From a virus, in the IMG/VR virus record IMGVR_UViG_3300025071_000016, positions 1-43,995 of that record: a stretch of 43,995 nucleotides of DNA; one strand, written 5' to 3'. The notes beneath the pieces are model-generated. The model searched no databases. It saw nothing but the letters and a program-made list of their open reading frames with translations, and was not told where the DNA came from. Numbering within the stretch: position 1 is the first letter of the stretch; each line of letters begins with the position of its first letter. The position numbers and the translations under genes were made by a program. Of the stretch, positions 16,362 through 24,715 are shown in pieces.

Positions 16362-16661
16362 TTATCCAATAGTAACTGTTACACTGCCTAAAGATACTGT
16401 TGCACTAAGACCCTCTACGCCTGTATCTTGTGGTAGTAATATTTTAACGCTTCTTCCATCTCTATACAAACTAAAAGGTGGTAATCCTACAGGTGCTTCT
16501 GTTAAATTTGTTAATGTCAACCCTTCTAAGTGCAAAGCATTTTGTGAATCCAAATGCGTAAAGTATATATTTAATACTCTAACTAATTGATCTAAATAAC
16601 TTTTGTCATATTCTTGTGGCGCTAAAGGAAGTGGAGGCGCACGAAATGACCTCATTGTCAT
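16362..16661 (-). CDS. Conserved small virion protein, 99 aa
   Basis: A short protein beginning MRSFRAPPLPLAPQEYDKSY, then a helix with LVRVLNIYFTHLDSQ, and a beta-rich C-terminus ending SATVSLGSVTVTIG. This APPLP-x-P-x-EYD start followed by an IYFxxLD helix is a recurring small phage protein next to nozzle-like genes. It overlaps the upstream gene by 1 bp and is 3 bp from the downstream gene, so it belongs to the tail operon. Function unknown; a tail-tip or connector role is inferred from position. Confidence 0.65.
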   Translation of the reverse strand: MTMRSFRAPPLPLAPQEYDKSYLDQLVRVLNIYFTHLDSQNALHLEGLTLTNLTEAPVGLPPFSLYRDGRSVKILLPQDTGVEGLSATVSLGSVTVTIG

Positions 16662-18532
16662 TATCTTCTCCCATCAGGACGACCATCTAATCTAGGAGAA
16701 CCTAACTTCCATGTCGTACCAAGAGTGTCAGAAGATATTTTAAACCCCATCTGTCTTGCTCTAGCTCTTAAAAATACTTGTTCAGTGTAAACATTTATAT
16801 CAGTCTCAATTACATTTTTATCTTGCTCTACACTATACGTGCTACCCGGAAAGTTTCTAGGTTTAACTGTCATCTTAACTGTAGGCTCACTAGCATTAGA
16901 ACCTGTAAAACTTACATCAGGGATAATTCTATTAACTAAGGTAAACTTATCTCCATCCCCAATATCAAAGTCAGATGAAGTTATAAATGCTGACATCGCT
17001 GAACCATCTGCATCATTACCCACTTCATGGTTGTAAACAAAATTATCGCCGACCGCTTGTGGAAACTGTCTTAAATTAGAGTCTAACCAAGCTGACCTAT
17101 TCAAACTACCATAAAACCATACACCTTCTTTGTAGTTATATACTATATAAGAATCATTTGTTAAGCTGTTTTTTGACGGGTAAAACCACCACACTTCACT
17201 TTGAGCTTCTACAGTGCCTGCATATACATATGCTAGAGCATCAAAGTTAATATTATTAAATACAAAGTCTCTAAGTGTGCAAGGAAGAGTATCAACTTTT
17301 CCGTTATACATATAAAATTTATCTGCCCCCATCCAAAATAATATGTTACTTGCCCCAGCAACACATCGTGGACTTGCAATAGATATATTAGCTTCTAGTT
17401 CCTGAAGGCCAAAAACATCTGTTGTTCCAAGAAACTGTAAAGAATGCACTGACATATCTGTAAATATTAAGATTTCTTGTCTTGTTCTAAATGCCGTTAC
17501 TATTCTTGACCCACTACTGACTTTAATAAACCCTGCACTGTTAAGAGTAGACGGGGTAAAGTTTTCAGGTTCATCTTGATTTGAAAATCTTATTAACAAA
17601 GGATCGAAAGTGCCTCCGCCAAAAGGCGTTGCTCCAAACGCAAGTAAATGTCTGTCTACTTGAGAAACCATGATCTGACCCACTTCAGCAGGAACATCTG
17701 AAGCGTTTGAACGGCTTGATAATAGAACTGCTCTAGTTGATATTACATTTGTAGGGTCTACGACTGATCCTCTTGCCCAATAATAAATAGCCCCCTTGCC
17801 GTCTGTATTGACGTTCATTATTAAATCATTATCAAAATTGTCAAAAAACCAAACAGTTAAAGGAAGTATAACAGGTTGTAAAGAACCAGAACCCCAAGTT
17901 AGCCTTCCCCAAGTGCTAGTTCCCCAACCATAACCATATTCAACAGTTCCATTACCTGCTGTTATTTCAAAAGTTTGCACAGTTGAAGTGCCACCATTTC
18001 CACTGTCACTGCTATTAGCAGTAACTGTATTGTTATCTGTATCTCTTGCGGATATAGAATAAGAATTACTGTCTATTTTAGTTATCTCATAATTTTGATT
18101 TAATGCCGCAGCGGTTATATTCCCACCTAAACTAACAGCGCCAGAAAAAGTTACAAAGTCTCCAGTTACTGCTCCATGACTTGATGAGGTTACAACAATA
18201 GTAGAAGAGCCATCAGTAGCTGCAAATATATTGTTTGCTTCTGAGGTAGCTCTTATAGGAGTTATGTCATTTAAATTTTCTCCAACATCAATATATACTT
18301 TACTGTTTGTACCTATAGCTAAAAAGTTATCAGTAAAAGAAGTAACCCAACCGAATAAAGCACGACAAGTTCCATCTAGTGTATAAGTGCCATTTTGTTC
18401 CCAACCTTTTATCTTTTCTGGGTAACCATTTAAGAACCTAACCTTATCGCATTCAAACCAACCGCCCTCATTAGAGTAATTAGTGACATCTTGATTTATG
18501 CCTGCTTTAAATTGAAGTTTTTGTAGTGCCAT
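16661..18532 (-). CDS. Tail nozzle / structural protein candidate, 623 aa
   Basis: Large beta-rich protein starting MALQKLQFKAGINQDVTNYS, with GGWFECDKVRFLNGYPEKIKGWE, TWGRLTWGSG and many beta-strand/Trp-Tyr segments. This 'KLQFKAGINxxxTxYxxEGGWxxCDKVRFxxGxPEKIxGW' opening is a recurrent podovirus-like structural protein and fits a tail nozzle or tube B-like protein. A longer reading frame to 18580 uses TTG and would overlap the M15 peptidase by 47 bp; the ATG at 18532, 1 bp past that gene's stop, gives the conserved MALQ start and is preferred. Function is inferred from size, position and composition. Confidence 0.7.
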   Translation of the reverse strand: MALQKLQFKAGINQDVTNYSNEGGWFECDKVRFLNGYPEKIKGWEQNGTYTLDGTCRALFGWVTSFTDNFLAIGTNSKVYIDVGENLNDITPIRATSEANNIFAATDGSSTIVVTSSSHGAVTGDFVTFSGAVSLGGNITAAALNQNYEITKIDSNSYSISARDTDNNTVTANSSDSGNGGTSTVQTFEITAGNGTVEYGYGWGTSTWGRLTWGSGSLQPVILPLTVWFFDNFDNDLIMNVNTDGKGAIYYWARGSVVDPTNVISTRAVLLSSRSNASDVPAEVGQIMVSQVDRHLLAFGATPFGGGTFDPLLIRFSNQDEPENFTPSTLNSAGFIKVSSGSRIVTAFRTRQEILIFTDMSVHSLQFLGTTDVFGLQELEANISIASPRCVAGASNILFWMGADKFYMYNGKVDTLPCTLRDFVFNNINFDALAYVYAGTVEAQSEVWWFYPSKNSLTNDSYIVYNYKEGVWFYGSLNRSAWLDSNLRQFPQAVGDNFVYNHEVGNDADGSAMSAFITSSDFDIGDGDKFTLVNRIIPDVSFTGSNASEPTVKMTVKPRNFPGSTYSVEQDKNVIETDINVYTEQVFLRARARQMGFKISSDTLGTTWKLGSPRLDGRPDGRR

Positions 18533-18533
18533 A

Positions 18534-18920
18534 TTAATAAGACCAAATGGTTGGACGCGGTCTTGCAGGAGAACTTTCAATAGTGTCTAGGTGCAAAAAC
18601 CTCGCCCCGCCTTTCTGACTCACTCCTATTCCTGTAAAACCTACTAAAAAAGCTAGGGACAAAAGTTTAAACGCATCTGCTCGTTCAATAAGAATATCAC
18701 AAGCCTGCCCTGTGGAATGTGCGCCTGCGGATTTTTTCATAGCTTCAACAGGGTGTGTTGGGTCACGATACCCACTGGAAATAGTTAATGGTTTGCCAAA
18801 GTTATCCCTAAGTTGATTTAGTTTAAAAATAAATTCTTCATCCATTTCTGACTTGCCCGTGTGAGAACAAACAAACTCAGTAGCTTTAAAATATTTAGAT
18901 TTACCCCAATCAACACTCAT
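18534..18920 (-). CDS. Peptidase M15 endolysin (D-Ala-D-Ala carboxypeptidase-like)
   Basis: A 128-aa zinc peptidase of the M15_3 type, which cleaves peptidoglycan cross-links at lysis. The zinc/catalytic signature is clear: SAGAHSTGQACDI gives H68 and D75, and FLHLD gives H110. ISSGYRDPTHP at about residues 48-57 is the usual preceding block (SGYR). No signal peptide, so release needs a holin; a 3TM holin-like gene lies just upstream in the same transcript. The start ATG overlaps the stop of the 42-aa gene (TAATG). Confidence 0.88.
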   Translation of the reverse strand: MSVDWGKSKYFKATEFVCSHTGKSEMDEEFIFKLNQLRDNFGKPLTISSGYRDPTHPVEAMKKSAGAHSTGQACDILIERADAFKLLSLAFLVGFTGIGVSQKGGARFLHLDTIESSPARPRPTIWSY

Positions 18921-19048
18921 TAGTTTTTCTTTGTTTTAGATTTAGCTAAATTTTTTCTAAGAAGATTTGCTTGACCTTTGTGTAAAGCAGATGCCTTGTC
19001 CAGCTCTCTAATTAGTTTACGTTTTTGTGCTGTTGTTAAGTCACTCAT
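18920..19048 (-). CDS. Small basic protein between holin and endolysin, 42 aa
   Basis: Reads MSDLTTAQKRKLIRELDKAS then ALHKGQANLLRKNLAKSKTKKN. The start codon overlaps the holin stop in an ATGA arrangement and the stop overlaps the endolysin start in a TAATG arrangement, so both edges look selected for coupled translation. It is highly basic and probably one long helix, with no membrane segment. Function unknown; the location suggests a lysis accessory role, for example a regulator of holin timing. Confidence 0.7.
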   Translation of the reverse strand: MSDLTTAQKRKLIRELDKASALHKGQANLLRKNLAKSKTKKN

Positions 19049-19500
19049 AGTTTAGGTTCCTTTTTACTAAACATATCTTGAAGTTCTTTGCTCTTCTCCT
19101 TAGAGCCAGTACTGGAGCCAAAGTAGTAGTTAATACACGACATTAATGCTCCTGAGAGTAAGCCCAAGATGTATAAACTTATCTCATAATTTTTACCAGA
19201 CTCAATATCCATAAACAAGATTGCTGACATCATGCCAAATGTGAGAAAAACAATTAAAATTGCAAGGCAAGGTACGATAATTTTATTTATAAATGGGGCT
19301 ACGTTACTCGTAACGACAGCGACTTCTCTTTCTCTAGCACTAGCAGTGTTAGTGTGTTCAGCCTCTATCTTACGCAATTCACCACTCTGTTCCAGCTTCT
19401 GTAGTTCTAAGATAGCCTTGGCTTTAGCTTCAGGGTCAGGAAGAATTTTATCTAAAACCTTCTCCGCTACTGGCAATAATCCTGTAATTAAATTTAACAT
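19045..19500 (-). CDS. Holin, GTA/3TM-like family
   Basis: A 151-aa membrane protein. Residues 1-70 hold an amphipathic helix with PDPEAKAKAILELQKLEQSGEL, then a run of hydrophobic segments: NVAPFINKIIVPCLAILIVFLTFGMM and, after a short polar turn, ISLYILGLLSGALMSCINYYFG. The tail reads GSSTGSKEKSKELQDMF. The 'YYFGSSxGSKxK' end after the last membrane segment is characteristic of the 3TM phage holin family. It would form the membrane lesion that lets the M15 peptidase reach peptidoglycan. TAATG coupling to the upstream gene. Confidence 0.82.
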   Translation of the reverse strand: MLNLITGLLPVAEKVLDKILPDPEAKAKAILELQKLEQSGELRKIEAEHTNTASAREREVAVVTSNVAPFINKIIVPCLAILIVFLTFGMMSAILFMDIESGKNYEISLYILGLLSGALMSCINYYFGSSTGSKEKSKELQDMFSKKEPKL

Positions 19501-20000
19501 TAGCTACTCACTTCCTTAATCATATCAATTAAATACCAAACCATACTTATTAAAATTGTCCCTATTATAGTTATAGCGCTTCCCATCATAGTATTATAGA
19601 AGAAGGCTTTACGCCTACGAATTTGCTCATAAACTTCTTTCTCTCTTTTTTTCTTTATCGCTCTACGTTGATGAATAAACTCCTTATAACCTTTAATACC
19701 TAGATGATTCAATGCTCCAATATAAAACATACTTTTTATTTCTTTTTCTTGCTCTTCGATTTTTCTTTTGGCTACTAATGTATCAAATGCTTCTGCTGTT
19801 GCTGATTTATTGTAGGCAATCTTTTTAAAAATAGAAGGTTTGGCTTCCTCCTGAGACATCCATTCTTGCAAATCACTAATATGTCCTGCCCACTTAGATA
19901 AAGATTGATAAACTGCATCAGCCTCATCTGCTGCTTTAGCAACTTTCTTTACTACAGTAAAAGCAGTATTTGCCGCTGCTAGTATAGTAAGCGGGTCCAC
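19500..20000 (-). CDS. Membrane-anchored coiled-coil protein in lysis cassette
   Basis: A 166-aa protein with GTG start preceded by a good AAGGA site. The N-terminus (PLTILAAANTAFTVVKKVAKAADEADAVYQSLSKWAG) is hydrophobic then helical. The middle is a charged helical region (IEEQEKEIKSMF, RRAIKKKREKEVYEQIRRRKAFF). A single C-terminal membrane helix follows (MGSAITIIGTILISMVWYLIDMI). A small soluble C-terminus is absent. Position directly upstream of the holin suggests an antiholin, spanin-like or other lysis helper, but no spanin lipobox is present. Family not certain. Confidence 0.7.
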   Translation of the reverse strand: MDPLTILAAANTAFTVVKKVAKAADEADAVYQSLSKWAGHISDLQEWMSQEEAKPSIFKKIAYNKSATAEAFDTLVAKRKIEEQEKEIKSMFYIGALNHLGIKGYKEFIHQRRAIKKKREKEVYEQIRRRKAFFYNTMMGSAITIIGTILISMVWYLIDMIKEVSS

Positions 20001-20053
20001 TTTATTTCCTTAAAAAGCCTTTGTTATTTTGTTGGAAGTTTGTGTATTCATAT

Positions 20054-20524
20054 TTACATATAATTTGTATTTAGTATAAATCTTGCCTTTTCGTCAGTAC
20101 AATTTGTGCTTGAGTGAGGTATTGAAGAATCAAACTTAACTACTGTATTTTCTTCTGATTTTATAAACTTATCTCCAATATATAGTCCACCATTACAGGT
20201 GTTTAAAAAAAATACTGCACCTTTATGTTTTTCTTTGTAATCAACATGGGTTTTATGTCTTATTAGTTTTTCTGTTCGTGGGTAACACATAACTCTCATT
20301 CGTTTCAAAGCAAACACATTTAACTTTTTAATTAATGTTTCTGTGTATTTGTATAACTCTGAGTTTGGATTATAATTATCAAATAAAGTATGAGTAAACA
20401 TATAATCTTTATCTCCATAATCAGCCACACAAGTTTGAAAATAATATGAACAATGGGCTGACATAAAAATACCTTGTAACTTTATAAATTCTTCCTCGTC
20501 TAAAAAATTTTTAATAACCTTCAT
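20054..20524 (-). CDS. 2OG-Fe(II) oxygenase
   Basis: A 156-aa 2-oxoglutarate/Fe(II)-dependent dioxygenase of the small phage prolyl-hydroxylase-like type. Visible iron ligands are H93-x-D95 in KTHVDYKEKHKG and H137 in SSIPHSSTNC; R148 in KARFILNTNY would bind 2-oxoglutarate. The longer frame to 20560 would add 12 residues overlapping the upstream gene; ATG at 20524 sits in a TAATG overlap with that gene and begins with MKVIKNFLDEEEF, the usual first strand-helix. The substrate cannot be told; small phage 2OG oxygenases may modify protein residues or nucleic acids. It is followed by 53 bp without a gene. Confidence 0.85.
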   Translation of the reverse strand: MKVIKNFLDEEEFIKLQGIFMSAHCSYYFQTCVADYGDKDYMFTHTLFDNYNPNSELYKYTETLIKKLNVFALKRMRVMCYPRTEKLIRHKTHVDYKEKHKGAVFFLNTCNGGLYIGDKFIKSEENTVVKFDSSIPHSSTNCTDEKARFILNTNYM

Positions 20525-20862
20525 TAACTGTGATGCTCTTCGTATGTTCCAAGCACCCAACCCTTGGTATTATCTGATTGGTACAAAGATTCATCCCAGA
20601 CATAATATTTTCCAGCAGCTTTTTCAACATCTGTGGGAGTAGGTTCTACTATTGGAGGTTGCCATTTTTCATCAGCATCTAAAGTCCAACTAGGATAAGG
20701 TTGTGGGTCTATAAATTTCCCATTAACATAAGTGCCACCTATTCTTGCATAATTATTAGTAGTGGTTTCATACCAATTACTACCTGTCCAATCATCTTCA
20801 GTAACAATTATTTGAAGCACTTTATTATTTGATGTATCAATTAATGCCATTCGTTTTGTCAT
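20524..20862 (-). CDS. Conserved Trp-rich phage protein, 112 aa
   Basis: A 112-aa protein with GGTYVNGKFIDPQPYPSWTLDADEKWQPP in the middle. The 'GG.Y....F.P.QPYPSW.LD....W.PP' pattern recurs in small proteins next to tail-fibre genes of cyanophages and other marine phages. It has many Trp/Tyr and a C-terminal GWVLGTYEEHH. Function unknown; the location after the glycine-rich fibre suggests tail tip or fibre association. The start overlaps the fibre gene's stop region by 4 bp (ATGA) and the stop is coupled to the oxygenase gene. Confidence 0.65.
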   Translation of the reverse strand: MTKRMALIDTSNNKVLQIIVTEDDWTGSNWYETTTNNYARIGGTYVNGKFIDPQPYPSWTLDADEKWQPPIVEPTPTDVEKAAGKYYVWDESLYQSDNTKGWVLGTYEEHHS

Positions 20863-21791
20863 GCCGCATACCTTATAATTACTAACCCATCTGCTCCAGA
20901 ACCATTTCCAGAATTAAATCCTGCACCTCCGCCCCCAGAGCCAAATGATGTAGCACCTGTTGCATTTCTATTAGTAGTAGCACCATTGGCTTTTCCTCCT
21001 ATGCCACCGCCTGTGCCACCTTGAGCACAAGAGGCTTCAGAAGTATTAGTATAACCACCATGCCTGTTCGATCCTGCTCCACCGCCAGAGGCTACAATTC
21101 CTGAGTTTGCTTCTGTAAAAGAAGAAAAATCTGCAAAAGCTAAATTTGTGTCAATTGCTGTTAGTGCAATACCCTCTCCACCTGCACCACCTATTTGTTG
21201 ACTACCTGCGGAATGAGTTGCTCCATTAGCAAACGCTTTTCCAGCTTGCGTGGCTCCTCCTCCCCCGCCTCCTCCAAAAGGGCTTGTGTTCGGACCACCT
21301 GTACCGCCATCATTTGTGTTATCCCCAGAAGCTGATCCTCCTGCTCTTACAGATGCTCCTCCGCCTCCGCCAGAGCCACCATCTGCTCCAACCGCATTGA
21401 AATTTCCTCCCTCTCCACCCCCCAGAGAAATTACTAAATTTGTGCCTCCCGCAGAAATAGTCGTGTTTGAACCACTTGCTAAATTACCTGCACCAATTAA
21501 AATTTTATATGTTGTTGAATTATTAAATTCTAAAAGTTCTTGAAAATCATCAATCTCACCTGCTGCTCCACCGCCAGAAGCATCTTGACCTCCACCACCG
21601 CCACCTCCAATTGCTACAACTCTAGCCTTACCTCCACCTGTTACAGTAAAATCACCTGATGCAGTAAAGACATGATATTTATACACACCAATAGTTTTTG
21701 TTTCATTACCACCAGAAGCATTTAACTCACCCTCTCCAGTAGAAACGCCACCTGCAAAGTTGGTAAAAAGAAGTTGATGGATTCCTGTCAT
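20859..21791 (-). CDS. Glycine-rich tail fibre / tip protein
   Basis: A 310-aa protein with a short N-terminal segment (MTGIHQLLFTNFAGG), a beta block (YKYHVFTASGDFTVTGGGKARVVAIGG) and long Gly-rich tracts (GGGGGGGQDASGGGAAG, GGSGGGGGASVRAGGSASG, GGAGGEG). It ends in a beta strand, GADGLVIIRYAA. The 'FTVTGG...VVAIGGGGGGG' start and 'GLVIIRY' end are typical of glycine-rich phage fibres and adhesins, with the Gly tracts probably forming polyglycine helices. The longer frame to 21821 overlaps the upstream gene by 28 bp; ATG 21791, 2 bp past that stop, is preferred. Likely host-recognition protein. Confidence 0.78.
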   Translation of the reverse strand: MTGIHQLLFTNFAGGVSTGEGELNASGGNETKTIGVYKYHVFTASGDFTVTGGGKARVVAIGGGGGGGQDASGGGAAGEIDDFQELLEFNNSTTYKILIGAGNLASGSNTTISAGGTNLVISLGGGEGGNFNAVGADGGSGGGGGASVRAGGSASGDNTNDGGTGGPNTSPFGGGGGGGATQAGKAFANGATHSAGSQQIGGAGGEGIALTAIDTNLAFADFSSFTEANSGIVASGGGAGSNRHGGYTNTSEASCAQGGTGGGIGGKANGATTNRNATGATSFGSGGGGAGFNSGNGSGADGLVIIRYAA

Positions 21792-21793
21792 AT

Positions 21794-22708
21794 TTAACTC
21801 ACATTTCCTGTAATAAAACATCCTCTTGGTGTTACATAGAGGACAGTTGCAACTCCATTAGTTGCTAAAGTAATATTTGCTGTTGCTGCTTCTCCTCCTG
21901 CTATAAATGCAGTCGCTGCTGCTGATATAGTTGTAACTGCCGCAGCAGTTTTTCCTCCATATGGGGTGTTTACTAAAGTAAATACAGTTCCAATATCTGC
22001 GCTTATAGGTAAAGTAAAAACTTGTGTTGAAGAAGCTGTCCCCGCAAACAAAATAAAATTACCATTATCTAAAGCTGAAGCAGTTGCTGCCGCCCCAGTA
22101 AAGAGCCTAGAACTTGGTATTGATCTTAAAGAACCATCTACATCAGAAAACCCACCTCCTGCTGAAGCTGCGCCTATAGTTGATAAACTAGAATCTAATG
22201 TAACTGCTCCTGTTACTTTAAAAGTTCCTCCAACAGAAGCATCACCTCCAATAGATAAGGCGTTTAACACTTCCATAGCACTTGCACTACTAACAGCAGA
22301 AGTTACAGCCGATCCATCGGTGTAAACCATCGCTGCACCTCCAGCGGGTACTGTTTGAGTATTAAATAAATTTGTTCCTGCTGCTGTACCGTTTCTTACT
22401 GAAACATCTACAGTGAGCGTATTATTTATAAGATAACTTTTTTCAACAGTAGGTAGAAGTAAGACATGACCTGCTGTTCCTGTTCCAACTAAGTTTAAAC
22501 GAAAGTTTCTTCCAGCCTGCAAAGCATTTGAATCAGTTAATGTTACAGATGCAGTTGGTGCGTCATTGGCAAAAGTAACATCAGTTGTTCTTGCGATAGC
22601 TTCTTCAATAGCAGAAAGATTATTATTAGTTATAGTTCCCCATGCTCCAGAGTTTTCCCCTGTTCCCATGAGTTGAATTTTTAAATCTGGTGACGCTGAC
22701 GAAGCCAT
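21794..22708 (-). CDS. Tail fibre-like protein, 304 aa
   Basis: Begins MASSASPDLKIQLMGTGENS then GAWGTITNNNLSAIEEAIAR. The 'LxLMxTGExSGTWGxxTNxNL' N-terminus is a recurrent virion-attachment segment of phage fibres. The rest is Ala/Ser/Thr-rich beta sequence with repeated GGDASVGGTFKVTG-like blocks, and ends VLYVTPRGCFITGNVS. A strong AGGAGA site precedes the ATG. Paired with the glycine-rich protein downstream, it probably forms part of the receptor-binding apparatus. Confidence 0.75.
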   Translation of the reverse strand: MASSASPDLKIQLMGTGENSGAWGTITNNNLSAIEEAIARTTDVTFANDAPTASVTLTDSNALQAGRNFRLNLVGTGTAGHVLLLPTVEKSYLINNTLTVDVSVRNGTAAGTNLFNTQTVPAGGAAMVYTDGSAVTSAVSSASAMEVLNALSIGGDASVGGTFKVTGAVTLDSSLSTIGAASAGGGFSDVDGSLRSIPSSRLFTGAAATASALDNGNFILFAGTASSTQVFTLPISADIGTVFTLVNTPYGGKTAAAVTTISAAATAFIAGGEAATANITLATNGVATVLYVTPRGCFITGNVS

Positions 22709-22717
22709 AATGTTCTC

Positions 22718-23104
22718 CTATGCTGCTTCTATTATATCCCAATTGGGGGTTTGGTCTGTATCTACTTCCCCCCACACTAATGTTGTACCTGATGTTCCAA
22801 ACCCTGAAACTCCTAATGTAATCTCTACCCTTGCATCTGCGTTAACAAGAAAGTCTCCTAATTCAAATGTTCCAGATAAACCTGTTATTAAAGCACTAGC
22901 ATTTCCACTAACTGAAGGTGCTCCTAAAAATCCTGTTGCTGATACTCCGGTTACATCAACAAATTTACCAATAACCGTAGATACATTGCTTAAAGAAGCA
23001 GCGGCACTGGCTCCATCTACAGACACTTCTATTACTGGCGATCCATAGCCGTTTCTATTCCAAGTGCCAGAACCCCAGCCGATAAAGGATTCGCTAGAAG
23101 GCAT
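22718..23104 (-). CDS. Virion structural protein, 128 aa
   Basis: Begins MPSSESFIGWGSGTWNRNGY, has VTGVSATGFLGAPSV in the middle and ends LVWGEVDTDQTPNWDIIEAA. The GWG-x-G-x-W opening and the 'VWG.VDT.QTPNW..I' end are recurrent in marine phage virion genes, often as tandem or single beta-rich modules. Function unknown; it lies between the fibre and another small beta-rich protein, so a fibre-base or tail-tip role is inferred. One bp separates it from the upstream gene. Confidence 0.65.
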   Translation of the reverse strand: MPSSESFIGWGSGTWNRNGYGSPVIEVSVDGASAAASLSNVSTVIGKFVDVTGVSATGFLGAPSVSGNASALITGLSGTFELGDFLVNADARVEITLGVSGFGTSGTTLVWGEVDTDQTPNWDIIEAA

Positions 23105-23105
23105 T

Positions 23106-23573
23106 TTAAGCTATTCTAATAATTGCAGCTGCACTTGTTGCCGCAGGAAATACTATTGTAAAGTCACCTGCCGTTGACGTTTTAGCTCCGCCAAAATCAA
23201 GCACAGCAACAGCAGCATTAGTTAAAGTAGTTCCAGCATTATTAGATGTAAACGGAGTGTTGTTGTATATTAATGCTCCGTCTGAAGTTAGAGTAACATT
23301 TAAAAAAGTTAAATCGCCAAAATCTACAAAGCCTGATGTAGATCCTGACGTTACTCCAACCACTGTCAACGCAGAACCTGTAGCTACATAGTTAGTTCCT
23401 ACACATTCGCCTGCCGTAACAAACCCAGTTGTAGAAGCATTTAATGTTGCTCCAGATGAATACAGAGCAAGTTTAAACGTACTAGCTGCACTTGTACCTG
23501 TTGGATGAAAATTGTGCATACTTAACATTACTTCTTGTTTAAATGAAGTACACATTGCTTGTGTAATTGCCAT
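23106..23573 (-). CDS. Virion structural protein, 155 aa
   Basis: A beta-rich protein: MAITQAMCTSFKQEVMLSMH, then STFKLALYSSGATLNASTTGF, VDFGDLTFLNVTLTSDGALIYN, and VAVLDFGGAKTSTAGDFTIVFP ending IIRIA. The 'FKxALYxxxA...T', 'GALIYN' and 'VxxLDFGG......GxFTxxFP' blocks recur in marine phage structural genes. No enzyme motif. Likely tail or head-tail component; function not established. It follows the preceding gene by 10 bp. Confidence 0.65.
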   Translation of the reverse strand: MAITQAMCTSFKQEVMLSMHNFHPTGTSAASTFKLALYSSGATLNASTTGFVTAGECVGTNYVATGSALTVVGVTSGSTSGFVDFGDLTFLNVTLTSDGALIYNNTPFTSNNAGTTLTNAAVAVLDFGGAKTSTAGDFTIVFPAATSAAAIIRIA

Positions 23574-23583
23574 ATCTAACTCC

Positions 23584-23874
23584 CTATTCGTCTAAAATTT
23601 TTATTAACTCAGGATGCCCTGCTTGCCTAAACTTGTGTGCTAATGTTGTGTTGTTACTGCTTATAGCTTCTTTCATGTAGTGAACTATAACTTTTCTAAT
23701 ATTTTCTTTAAACGCTTCAGCTTGTTCTCTGATAACAGGATGTGTTTGACTGCCAACAGATATAATTTTATCCACAGCTCTTTCAGATATTTCTTCTGGG
23801 GTAAAGCCTCTATTAGAAGTTGTGTAAACTTTTACGTTTCCACCTAATAACGCTGATGTGCTATTTCCTATCAT
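23584..23874 (-). CDS. Conserved phage protein, 96 aa
   Basis: A helical protein with TTSNRGFTPEEISERAVDKI, SVGSQTHPVIREQAEAFKEN and VIVHYMKEAISSNNTTLAHKF. The 'RGxTPE...A...I..VG...HPxIRxQAxAF' pattern is a recurring small phage protein in head-tail joining clusters. Function unknown. The ATG overlaps the stop of the adaptor-like gene by 4 bp, implying co-translation with it. Confidence 0.65.
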   Translation of the reverse strand: MIGNSTSALLGGNVKVYTTSNRGFTPEEISERAVDKIISVGSQTHPVIREQAEAFKENIRKVIVHYMKEAISSNNTTLAHKFRQAGHPELIKILDE

Positions 23875-24551
23875 TTGACTTCATACCTCGCTTGTTCTGT
23901 TCTATACATATCTTGTCTATTTTTACCTTCACTTAATTGTTTAAGTAACGATAAGCTCTCATTATACCGGGCTGTATAGTTTGCTAAAACATCAGGTTCT
24001 GCTTTCATAAAAGTAGCAGCTTCTAGTAAAGCCCCGTATAATAACAACGAATCAAAATTATCCCCAAGCCATGATGTGCCTGCGGCTACAATAGACTCTG
24101 GATAATAAAAGTAGTGCAACTCTGTTGAGTAGTTTTGATCTGGTGTTGGGCCTACTATATATGTATCATCATCAAACAAAGCATAATGTGTAGGAGTTGC
24201 TGTGTCTGTTGGAATTGGAAATGCTTCTCGAATAAAACTAACATCTTTATTTAAAAGATAACTATAAGCTCCTGTAGTAGGATCAATTACAGCTAAAGAA
24301 AAATTAGCCAACCAATCTGAAGGAGTTTTTAAATATTGATTGCTTGCTGTTAAAGACCCTAGTACATTCTTTCTAAGATTTAAAAGTTGAACAGAGTTAA
24401 ACACACGTTGCTCAGTTTGTTCGATAAATGTATTAACTTGTTCAGTGCTGGTTAAAGAAATAGAATTACCAGCACTATCTGTAAAAGAAGTGTCAGGGAA
24501 ATCGTTTTCACAATACCCTTTTATAGTTTCATAAAGAGTAGCGTAATTCAT
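23871..24551 (-). CDS. Head-tail adaptor-like protein
   Basis: A 226-aa protein beginning MNYATLYETIKGYCENDFPD, then VNTFIEQTEQRVFNSVQLLNLRKN, PSDWLANFSLAV, and a helical C-terminus (LLYGALLEAATFMKAEPDVLANYTARYNESL). This layout (N-terminal helix pair, beta sandwich, LLxxAxLEAxxFxK, YxxxxxxL) fits the SU10-type adaptor / gp6-like family that joins portal and tail. Assignment by recognition of layout, not by a catalytic signature. TAATG overlap with the preceding 51-aa gene. Confidence 0.7.
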   Translation of the reverse strand: MNYATLYETIKGYCENDFPDTSFTDSAGNSISLTSTEQVNTFIEQTEQRVFNSVQLLNLRKNVLGSLTASNQYLKTPSDWLANFSLAVIDPTTGAYSYLLNKDVSFIREAFPIPTDTATPTHYALFDDDTYIVGPTPDQNYSTELHYFYYPESIVAAGTSWLGDNFDSLLLYGALLEAATFMKAEPDVLANYTARYNESLSLLKQLSEGKNRQDMYRTEQARYEVK

Positions 24552-24706
24552 TATGCAAGCCTAGTTGAAGACTTATTACCTTTTGTAGCAGCCCCAGATC
24601 CCCGCGTTACAACTGTTTGCGTATTTGGTACGTTATTCGGATACCCGTCAACTTTAGGCACAGGAACTTGCTCTGGTTGTTTATAAGTATTAGTATCATT
24701 TTTCAT
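24551..24706 (-). CDS. Short conserved phage protein, 51 aa
   Basis: Reads MKNDTNTYKQPEQVPVPKVD, then GYPNNVPNTQTVVTRG and SGAATKGNKSSTRLA. It has a good AGGAGA site right at the stop of the upstream zinc-ribbon gene, and its TAA overlaps the ATG of the adaptor-like gene. The 'RGxGAATKG' C-terminus recurs in very short phage proteins in this genomic position. Disordered and basic at the C-terminus; function unknown, possibly a connector or maturation peptide. Confidence 0.7.
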   Translation of the reverse strand: MKNDTNTYKQPEQVPVPKVDGYPNNVPNTQTVVTRGSGAATKGNKSSTRLA

Positions 24707-24715
24707 ATATTTCTC

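Noticed and set aside
20010-20051. 13-codon frame after the oxygenase gene (MNTQTSNKITKAF)
   Set aside because: It starts 2 nt after the oxygenase stop but is too short and unremarkable to call a gene.
21250-21543. Proline-rich plus-strand open frame
   Set aside because: It is the mirror of the Gly-rich tract of the fibre protein (GGN codons read as CCN) and has no ribosome site.
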